A stretch of DNA of 45,134 nt. Origin: Cryomorphaceae bacterium. GTDB taxonomy: Bacteria; Bacteroidota; Bacteroidia; Flavobacteriales; BACL11. Shown here in pieces: positions 32,627 through 42,000 of the stretch; the stretch's first letter is position 1; every line of letters begins with the position of its first letter. The stretch is from NCBI GenBank assembly GCA_949511925.1, contig CATEYX010000039.1, positions 1-45,134 on the forward strand, read 5' to 3'. The translations under genes were made by a program, and so were the position numbers. Below the pieces are notes generated by a model, which saw only the letters and a list, made by a program, of their open reading frames with translations, ran no database searches and had not been told where the DNA came from.

Positions 32627-33754
32627 TTGGCAAGCATTTATATACATATTCCCTATTGTAAACAGCAATGTACTTACTGTAATTTTCATTTCAGAATTGC
32701 GCAAGATGACAAGAAAGAAATGCTAAAAAGTATTAAAAAAGAAATACTGATGCGTCAGTCATACTTAAATGGCGCCAAAATTAGCTCTATCTATTTTGGT
32801 GGAGGAACACCCTCAATCCTAAACAAAGGAGAGATACAAAGCTTGATTCATACTATACATAATAATTTTAAGATTGATATTGATGCTGAGATAACGTTAG
32901 AATGCAATCCAGACGACCTAGATAAAAAGAAACTTTTAGAACTTAAAGAAATTGGCATTAACCGACTAAGTATCGGAATTCAATCCTTTGATGATGCAGA
33001 TTTAAAATTTATGAATCGATCCCATAATGCAATGGAAGCAGTTAGCTGTATACAGTTTGCAAAGGAAACAGGCTTTGAAAATATTACTATTGATTTAATT
33101 TACGGGCTACCCAAGCAGACTAATGAAAAATGGAAAAAAAACCTAGAACAGATGCTCACTTTAGACATACAACATTTTTCCGCTTACTCGTTAACAGTAG
33201 AACCTAAAACAAAATTAAAACATCAAATTGACAAGAAACTTGTCACACCTTTAGATGATAAAATTACAGTTGAACATTTTAATACGTTGTTAGAAATCGC
33301 TACTGAAAACAAATTTGTTCATTATGAAATTTCAAATTTTGGGAAGGAAGGGTTCTTTTCCAACCATAACTCTGCATATTGGAAAAACAAGCATTATTTA
33401 GGAGTTGGTCCTTCTGCACATTCCTTTAATGGAAGTAGCCGACAATGGAATGTCGCTTCTAACAAACAATACATTGAAAAGCTAAATGAAGATGAAACAT
33501 ATTTTGAAGTGGAACAACTTAGTAATGCTCAACAATACAATGAATATATCTTTACAGCTCTGCGAACCATTTGGGGAGTTGAGCTATACTATATAGATAA
33601 TCAGTTTGGAGAAGAAGCTCTAAACTATTTTAAAAAACAAATAATCAACTGGGAAAATAAAGGAAAAATAAAGCAGAAAAAAGGCACCTATACGCTTAGC
33701 AAAGAAGGAAAATTGTATGCTGATGCTATTGCTTCAGATTTATTTATTGTATAA
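32627..33754 (+). CDS. hemW: HemW-like radical SAM heme chaperone
   Basis: A 375-residue radical SAM protein of the HemW group (once annotated as oxygen-independent coproporphyrinogen oxidase), thought to bind and deliver heme. The iron-sulfur motif is Cys11-x3-Cys15-x2-Cys18 (CKQQCTYC); FGGGTPSIL, ECNPDD and the LSIGIQSFDD segment complete the barrel, and SAYSLTVEPKTKL plus the C-terminal HemN domain follow. It starts at TTG: the conserved MASIYIHIPYC begins there and an in-frame TAA lies 18 bases upstream with no ATG between. Its 3' end overlaps the glycosyltransferase gene by 15 bases. Confidence 0.92.
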   Translation: MASIYIHIPYCKQQCTYCNFHFRIAQDDKKEMLKSIKKEILMRQSYLNGAKISSIYFGGGTPSILNKGEIQSLIHTIHNNFKIDIDAEITLECNPDDLDKKKLLELKEIGINRLSIGIQSFDDADLKFMNRSHNAMEAVSCIQFAKETGFENITIDLIYGLPKQTNEKWKKNLEQMLTLDIQHFSAYSLTVEPKTKLKHQIDKKLVTPLDDKITVEHFNTLLEIATENKFVHYEISNFGKEGFFSNHNSAYWKNKHYLGVGPSAHSFNGSSRQWNVASNKQYIEKLNEDETYFEVEQLSNAQQYNEYIFTALRTIWGVELYYIDNQFGEEALNYFKKQIINWENKGKIKQKKGTYTLSKEGKLYADAIASDLFIV

Positions 33755-34840
33755 AATTCTTTTAAAATAAGATTCATACTGATTAACAACAATTGACCAC
33801 CTATAGGCTTTATCTATTCTGCTAAGATTATTTTCTGCAAATTCTATTTTATTCTTTACAATCTGATTATCCATTAGTAAAGCAGCTAATGTAATAGCGC
33901 TATTAAAATAATATGCATTCTGATTTACAACTGACTTATTAAACTGATTATCGTGTACAAAAATAAATGTATTTGTTGCCATTGCTTCAAGTAAGGCAGG
34001 ATTAGTTCCTCCTACAGAATGGCCGTGCAAATAACATTTTGAATAATATCTAATATTATCAAGATGAAGTTTATTAAAAATACCACCAAGAAAAATAATT
34101 CCCGTGTTCCTATACTTATCCTTCAAAAAATCACCATAATTAGTTAGGTGATTTCCAATAACGTAATAAGGGTTTTTTATTGCACTGGAAATATAACCAT
34201 CAAACATCATTTCTAAATTATTCTCAGGTTCCAATCTTGCAATTGTTAAGATATAATTATCAGGGACTAAACCATATTCCTTTAAACAACTAGGGTTGGG
34301 AGTTACAGTATCAACAGCACCATATGGGATAAATTCAGAATTTCTATTATATTCATCAAGAATATACTTATGTATCCCAACATTATCAGCTATTAAATAA
34401 TCCGAATGTTTAACACCATATTTCTCAAGAGATTTAGTAATTTTCTGAACCAGATTATTCCATTTTGAACGCTTCCATTCCAGTCCGTCAAGATTAGTAA
34501 CTACGACTTTATTTTTATGATTACAAAATATTATTGATAAAGCTGAAGTAATTAAACCAAGCTCTAAAATGATATCAAAGTCCTTTCTTGCCGCATCTTT
34601 AAAACATAAATAATCATAAATAAAATTAGATGCTGAGTTGCCTAAGAAAGATTTAAGCCCTGCTTGTCGTATTATTTGAACCCCTTTATAGGTATCTTCT
34701 TTATAGGGGTGAAAATCTGGTGAATAAACAGTAACTTGATGCCCTTTCTCAACTAATCCTACCGATAAATATTCTGCACATTGCTCAAATCCTCCATAAT
34801 TATTAGGAATCCCTCTTGTGCCTAAAATTGCAATCTTCAT
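33740..34840 (-). CDS. DUF1972 glycosyltransferase
   Basis: A 366-residue GT-B-type glycosyltransferase of the group with an N-terminal DUF1972 domain, which includes rhamnosyltransferases. MKIAILGTRGIPNNYGGFEQCAEYLS is the diagnostic N-terminus; IARLEPENNLEMMFDGY and GHSVGGTNPALLEAMA are the donor-binding motifs of the C-terminal half. It is expected to add a sugar to a surface polysaccharide or glycoprotein glycan. It has its own promoter and stands alone, without a polysaccharide cluster, next to the surface adhesin locus. Acceptor and sugar cannot be predicted. Confidence 0.9.
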   Translation of the reverse strand: MKIAILGTRGIPNNYGGFEQCAEYLSVGLVEKGHQVTVYSPDFHPYKEDTYKGVQIIRQAGLKSFLGNSASNFIYDYLCFKDAARKDFDIILELGLITSALSIIFCNHKNKVVVTNLDGLEWKRSKWNNLVQKITKSLEKYGVKHSDYLIADNVGIHKYILDEYNRNSEFIPYGAVDTVTPNPSCLKEYGLVPDNYILTIARLEPENNLEMMFDGYISSAIKNPYYVIGNHLTNYGDFLKDKYRNTGIIFLGGIFNKLHLDNIRYYSKCYLHGHSVGGTNPALLEAMATNTFIFVHDNQFNKSVVNQNAYYFNSAITLAALLMDNQIVKNKIEFAENNLSRIDKAYRWSIVVNQYESYFKRILYNK

Positions 34841-34859
34841 GTTTTTTGTTTATGGGTCG

Positions 34860-34867
34860 CAAATATA
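34860..34867 (-). promoter_or_regulatory. Bacteroidota promoter (TATATTTG) for glycosyltransferase
   Basis: The minus strand reads TATATTTG (TAnnTTTG) and ends 19 bases before the ATG at 34840. A TTG (plus CAA at 34885-34887) lies 17 bases upstream, so both elements are at normal spacing. Confidence 0.75.
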
Positions 34868-35022
34868 TAAAAGAGAGTCCATTTCAAGCCACTTATTTTA
34901 AATTTACATTCTTACAGTATATCTAAATAGAATAAACAAAATTATGTTAACATCTTATTTTCCAAATACTTAAAAATAAAAATAACATTATTAGATTTGT
35001 AGAGTCGTAATACTTGTTTTGG

Positions 35023-35053
35023 GTTGTACTATTCTTTCATAATATTGTACAAC
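35023..35053. repeat. Inverted repeat GTTGTAC-N17-GTACAAC
   Basis: Perfect 7-base arms (35023-35029 and 35047-35053) around a 17-base spacer, in the 268-base gap between porP and the glycosyltransferase gene. It lies beside the porP terminator. It may be an operator or an extra stem; nothing else identifies it. Confidence 0.45.
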
Positions 35054-35056
35054 ATA

Positions 35057-35082
35057 AAAGCCCTCACTTCTGTGAGGGCTTT
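35057..35082. terminator. Hairpin terminator downstream of porP
   Basis: AAAGCCCTCAC and GTGAGGGCTTT form a perfect 11-base stem around a TTCT loop, 26 bases past the porP stop. It should end the surface-protein/porP transcript on the minus strand; the stem ends in TTT on both strands. Confidence 0.88.
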
Positions 35083-35108
35083 CTCTTAATCTTAAATATT
35101 GTAATTGA

Positions 35109-36056
35109 TTATCTTGTTATTTCTGATTCGTTAGCTGCTAAAAAACGTATTCCAATCATAAATTCATGAGATCCTGAAGAATTATCACTCATATCAGAGG
35201 ATGGAATATCATACGAATATCCTATTATATAACGTTCCTGAATAGAATAGCCTAATAATACAGCCATTTCTCCATTATTTCTATAATCCATTCCAAACCA
35301 CAATCTATCATCATATGTAGCTTTAACACCTAAATCAACTTGAAGAGGAGTAGCCTCAACGCCTTTCAATAAAAGTGATGGCTCAATAGACCAAAAAGGA
35401 TTAAAATCATGCTTATAAGCCCCTAATGCGTAAAAATGACGAACCAACTGACCTTCATTATCTGCAGCAGGTGTAAGGTTATTAGCGTTATAAATTTTAC
35501 GAAAATTATCATCAATTAAATCTAAATTCATGCTAAGTAATTGAGGAATAGCTGCCCCAAAGTACCATTTTTTACCAAAAATATTAAATCCAAAGGTTGC
35601 ATCAGGAGAAGATCTTACTATATCACCATCTGCAATTAATGGATCATTTGGATCTTGCATAGTTAAGCCTTGTGTTGTAATTTTAAATTGTGTAAAACCA
35701 CCAGATAATGCAAAAGACATCTTAACAGAGCTAGTCACAGGAAAAGAATACGTATAAGATGCTGAACCTCCAATTCTACTTGTAGCTGCTGCTTGATCGT
35801 TAAACACCAAACCACCTAAACCAACACGCTCACTTTTCTTACCATAGATACTTAAAATTGTAGTTCTTGGCGCATCAGTAATACCAACCCACTGATTACG
35901 AATAGTTGTTTTTACTTGAAAATAATCATACATCCCAGAAACGGCAGGGTTAACAGCATAATTATTAATCATGTACTGAGTTACCTGAGGAAGCTGTTGA
36001 GAGTATGAAGTAGCTCCTAAACAGATTGAAACAAAAAATAATGCTATCTTTTTCAT
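35109..36056 (-). CDS. PorP/SprF family type IX secretion membrane protein
   Basis: A 315-residue outer-membrane protein of the PorP/SprF family. It has a signal peptide (MKKIALFFVSICLGATSYSQQ), then the family opening LPQVTQYMINNYAVNPAVSGMYDYF and a series of amphipathic strands ending in the typical GSHEFMIGIRF. SprF-like proteins are needed for secretion or surface attachment of particular large type IX substrates encoded next to them. It follows the 2337-residue repeat protein at 9 bases on the same strand, which is the standard order, so it is probably the dedicated partner of that protein. Confidence 0.94.
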   Translation of the reverse strand: MKKIALFFVSICLGATSYSQQLPQVTQYMINNYAVNPAVSGMYDYFQVKTTIRNQWVGITDAPRTTILSIYGKKSERVGLGGLVFNDQAAATSRIGGSASYTYSFPVTSSVKMSFALSGGFTQFKITTQGLTMQDPNDPLIADGDIVRSSPDATFGFNIFGKKWYFGAAIPQLLSMNLDLIDDNFRKIYNANNLTPAADNEGQLVRHFYALGAYKHDFNPFWSIEPSLLLKGVEATPLQVDLGVKATYDDRLWFGMDYRNNGEMAVLLGYSIQERYIIGYSYDIPSSDMSDNSSGSHEFMIGIRFLAANESEITR

Positions 36057-36065
36057 ATTATAAAT

Positions 36066-39000
36066 TTATTTAATAATTGTAATTGGTCCAGTTTGAGGAG
36101 AATCTCCATTTCCTAAATCAATTATGTAGTAATAAGTTCCTACGGGCAACTCTGTCCAATCAAAATCATTATTAGGATAAGATGGACCATCACTTTCAAG
36201 AAGTAATTGTCCCCATCTGTTAAAGACTTTAACAATTGCATTAGGATATCTTTCTAAATCTTGAATATACCATGTATCATTATACCCATCTCCATTCGGA
36301 GATATTGCATCAACAGGAATAACGCCTAAGGTTATATATATTGAACAGTATCCCTTACAAATACCATTTGTAACATATAAATTATACCAGTCAGATTTTT
36401 CAGGTGTATATGTAAATGAACTACTATTACTTAGTGATTCTCCAACAGAATTAGTCCATTCGTATGTGTTAAAATTAACAGGTCCTATTTCTGATAAAGT
36501 AACACTTTGATCCAACAGAATTGTTAACTTATCTGATGAGCATTGTGGATCTAAATCATCAATATTAATTGTTGCAATTATACTGTGAGATCCTCCACAA
36601 TCAGGGTCAGTAATTGTAAGTGTTAATATCTCAATTGGAGAAAATGAACTATCTGTCATTAAAGTTAAATCAGCAGTAGTTGCAACAACAGCTCCGTTAC
36701 TCATAGTCCAAGCATAAGTAAGCCCTAGTTTATCGTCAATATCGATATTAATAGTTTCTCCTAAACAAATACTTGTATTATAGTAATTATAATTATTAGG
36801 TAAGAAAACATTTTTATATCCTAAAAGAGTAATTGTTTCAGATACTTCACATCCATTATCATCAGTAACTATAACAGTATGAGCAGTATTTTCTCCAGCT
36901 GATAATATTTGTTGAGCATTGGAAGATGCTCCACTATTGTCCCAGTCAAAAGAGTAAACAGGCGTTCCTCCTATTGGGTAAACAACTGCATAAGCATCAT
37001 TCAATAAACAAGTTTCATCATAAAAATCAATAGTAATCTCCAAATCATTATCTGGTTCACCAATAAATAAATTACTTGTAGTATATGAACAATTATTATT
37101 ATCAATAACCTTTATAAAATAAATCCCAGTACTTAAACCAGTAAACTCCGCTAATAATTCATTACTAATAGAAGCAACTAGTATACCATTTATATCATAT
37201 AATTCATAATTATATTTACCAGGTATTCCTGGAATTGGAGTTCCTCCAGATCCCATTATTTGAATCTCTCCTGTGCTGCCTCCTTTACATTTTACATCTG
37301 ACTTAACAATATCAGATCCTAATACCGTAAGAATAGACGGTTCAATTAAGTTATAATGAGCAGTATCTGTACAACCATTATTATCTTCAACAAAACAAGT
37401 ATAATTACCTGCGATAACACTACTTAAAGAATTAGTTGTTGTTCCATCTGACCATTCATACGAAGCAATTGGATTTGTACCTCCAATAGTTGTTATACTT
37501 AAATCACCATTCCCTCCATTACATTGAATAGGAGAAGATAAAACAATACTTGCATCAAATTCATCAGGTTGAGTAACAATAAAAGGAATAGAATTTGTTA
37601 CAACACAGCCTGTCATATCTGTTACAGTACAATTATATAGCCCTTGACATAAACCAATTGCTGTTTGATTTGTTTGAGAAAGAATATCATCCCATAAATA
37701 AGTATATGCAGATCCTGAAGAAGCAGGAACACCACCACTAACATTTATATCAACTGATCCGTCACAATCTTCAAAACAATTAAGATTAGTAATCACTGAA
37801 AATGGAATATTAATTTGAAGTGCATTTGCTCCAATAGCAGATGTTAGTGAGCCTGTACAGCCATTTGCATCAGTAGCTACAATAGTATAATCACCTTCAC
37901 AGAGATCATTTATATTATAAGAAATTCCCGACGGAATAATACCATTAACATCACTCCACTGATATGTGTAGTTTAAGCCATTACCTAAACCTACTCCACC
38001 AGCTACTATAGCTGTGATTTCTCCAGTACATGAATCCTGACAGAATACATCTGTGATAATAGGGTTGAAGGTAATTAAATTTGGTTCATTAAATGTAACT
38101 GTCTCCATGTAAGTACAACTATTATTATCAGTTATAGTGAATGTGTAAACACCAGCCAATATACCAGAAGGATTAAATGACCCCAAATTATTAGTAAGTA
38201 ATATACTACCATAATCTAAAGTATATGGTGACAAACCTCCACTAACATTTACAACTGCTTCATCCGTATCGCCATTACATAATATTTGATAATTATTATA
38301 ACTATTAGTCGTAATAGAAACTGTCATTTGAACAGGTTCATTAATAGTAATTTTATAAGAATTTGCACACCCATTAGCATCCCAAATTTCAACATCATAT
38401 ATACCTGCAGCTAGGCCACTAAAAATGTATCCAGTAGGACAAGTGTTAGGATTAGTAGTACATAACCAAGAAGAAAAATGAGGCCCTCCATTAATAGAAT
38501 ATTCGTAAGGTGCAGTTCCACCCATAGGAACTATATTCTGAATATAACCGTCATTAAATCCATTACAACTAACATTATTAAATACAACTGTGTCAATATA
38601 AACTGAATCAAGAGGATTAATCATAAATGTATCTCTATCTAAACAACCTAAATTATCTTCAACTAAAGCAACATAGTTTCCTGAAGAAAGACCTGTAGTT
38701 AAACCAATATTACCCTGCAAAATATTAGCTGGATTAAATTCATCATAAACAGAATATAAATACGGAGTTGGTTGAGGGCCAGTTGCTATAACATCAACAC
38801 TAGCATTATTATAACTAAAACAAGTCATTTGACTTACAATTAAACTGTCAATTGTTATTGAAATAATTGGCTCAGTAAGTTCAACAGAATCTGAAATATA
38901 ACAGCCATTCATATCCCAAATTTCAACTGTATACCAGCCAGCTCTTAATGTATCAGCAAATGCCGTAGTATCATCCATTGAAAGAACAATATCATTAGGA

Positions 39001-42000
39001 TTTATATAAGTAGGTATTGTACTATTAGCATTGTTCCATAAATAAGTATATGTAGGAATAGATCCTGAAACACTTACAGTAGAACTTCCTCTATCTCCAC
39101 CTTTACATAATAAATTAGTTGTATTAAATCCACTAATGATTAATGGCGTTGGCTCTGTTAAATTAATAGAACCAATCGCAATACAACCATTAGGATCGGT
39201 TACAGTAACTGAATAAGGAATCGCCTCTAAACTAACTGCAGTATCAGTAACTGAACCATTAGACCAAAGGTAAGAGTAAGCTGTATTACCTCCAGATACA
39301 TTAACTTGTGCAGCTCCATCAGTTAATCCATCACAAGAGATATTGTTTCCACCAATATAAGTATGAATATCAAATGAATCAATAAGTAAAGAATCTGGTT
39401 GACTAAGAAAAATATCAAATGAATCCAAACAACCATGATCATCAATAACAAATGCTTCATAGTATTTTGATGCTAAACCAGAAAACACAGAATCTATTGA
39501 AGTAGGATTAGTAATTGAAACATCTTGTAACCAATAAGTATAATTACGAGTTCCTCCTATAGCATTAATTGTCAACTCTCCATCTAAACTACCATTACAA
39601 CTAACATTATATCCACCAATATAAGTTAGTGTATCGAAATGAGTAATTTCTAACAAATCTGGTTCTGTTATTATATGAAAACTAGAATCAACACAACCAA
39701 AATTATCTTTTAATCTAATATTAATTATATCTCCTGGACTTAATAAAGAATCAGAAGGAATATATCCTGTTACAAAAGAAGTTAAGTTAAAATCATAAAA
39801 AGTATACGGAAATGATAAACTACCATTTACTGAATCAACTATACCAATGTAAGAACCGTCATGGGCTCCAAAACAACTTACATTAGTAAAAGAACTTGAG
39901 TCTAGAGAAGGGTTTTGTCCATTTTGAATAAAGACAGAATCATTTTTTGTACAACTATTTATATCAGTAATCGTTAAGTAATACATTCCAGAAGTTAATG
40001 AAGAAATGTTTTGGTTAGTAGTACTGAACGGATTTCCATTTGCATCAGAACCATTCCACATATAAGAATGTGCTCCTACACCCCCTAAAGAGGTTAACAG
40101 AATAGAACCAACTGGACTCGTGTACTCGCAACTATCAATTGCAGTAATTGATGTTACCCAACTAATAGAATCCGGAGAGGTAACTTCAATAGAATCAACA
40201 GCTATTGGTAAACAGCTTAAAGAATCTTGAACACTTAAATAGTACATTCCAACTGGCAAACCACTTACTAAATCAGCAGAATTATTAATAATACCGCCTA
40301 AGGAATTTCTCCAAATATAATTATATTGTCCTGAATTACCTCCGAAAATAGTATCTACAAATATTACACCAGTACTATCACCATAACATAATGTTTGAAA
40401 TGAGCTTAAAGTAAATTGCATAGAATCAGGCTGCACAACTGAAACTGCAACCGTGTCATAACAATTAGTAAATAAAGGAGTAATGCCATTAGGACCACCA
40501 AACATGTTAGGACTAACAACAATATTATAATTTCCAGCTGGCAATGAACCTCCTGATTGTAAGAAGTTGTTATTACCAACATCACTAATTGCAATATTTT
40601 GAGGTCCGAGTGGATTTACAGTATAAGCCTCAAATTGATTGTTATTTGGGGATTGTAATTCATTAAATCCATCTGAAACATGAAGAATAATAGAATTTGT
40701 CATATCACCAAAACAAGCTAAATCCAATTGAGATAACGCTAGATCTACTGATGCAACCATACTAACAGAATCGCCAACAGTAATTGGGTAGCTCATACTG
40801 TTACATCCTTGTGAACCTAGAGGGTTTGCATATAGTTCAACACTTAATTCATAACTACCAGAAACTAGACTATCAAAAGTCATAATTGTACTTATATTAG
40901 TGTTTTGCACTAAAGCACCAGAAAAATCATATGAACTATTATAATTAATTAATGTATCGTTATTTGTAAGATTTTCTAAAACAACCTGACTTAACAATAC
41001 ACCATTAGTATTAATAGTAATCTCTCCATTATCAATTCCATTACATGGAACTAAAACATTTATAGGGTCAACTAAAATAAAGGAAGAATCAACAAAAGTT
41101 GAAGCAGTGAAAAAACAACCCATAGCATCTGTTACCGTTACATTATATTGTCCAAAAGATAAATTTTCTATTGTATCGGTACTCGTCAAAGGACCAGAAC
41201 CTACAGGGCCAGTCCAAGTATAGGTATAAGAAAGCGAACCACCACTGACATTAGATACCCATGCTATCCCATTATTTAAGGAGCAATTTTCATTGATAGA
41301 ATCAATATCATAAGTGAATAATGTTGGTTCAAGAAGGATAACATTAGAATCTGCTGCAATACATCCGTTTGCATCAATTGCAGTAATTGCATCTGGGCCA
41401 TTATTTGTATTAAAACCACAAACTCCTGTTGCTTGCACAACATTTGGAGTGGTATTAGTAGTAAAAATTGAATTTGCAATCCAATAATCTATTGAACCTA
41501 CTCCACCAATTGGAGTAACAACTATATCTCCGTCACATACACCTGGGCACGAAACATTAAAAGCATTAGGCTTTAAAACTGGAACTGCTAAAATTGAAAA
41601 TACTTCTGGCTCATAAATAGTAATATTTGAAAATCCTAAACATCCAATTGCATCTAGTATAGTATCAAAATAAGTAATTCCTCCTTCTCCTATTGTTTTT
41701 CCACAATAAGAATCTCTTATAGTATCAACAAAAATGGTAGCACCGCCAATGGAATAAGGAGCACCAGCTCCACCCTGCATATTGTTAATAGTAATCTCAC
41801 CATCACACACAGCATTACAACTAGTCTGAACACCATTGTAATCAAATGCGGTTAAATCAAAAGTAACAGGATCTAAATCAGTTAATGTATCACTAGGTAA
41901 ATTATATTCACAACCATTAACATCTCTAACTCTAATGTTTGTATATATACCATCAGGCAAGCCGTTTAGGACAACAAATGTATTTATGAATGTAATCCAA

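Noticed and set aside
34841-35108. Possible small RNA or gene in the 268-base gap
   Set aside because: Apart from the glycosyltransferase promoter, the inverted repeat and the porP terminator I see no ORF or RNA structure to support one.
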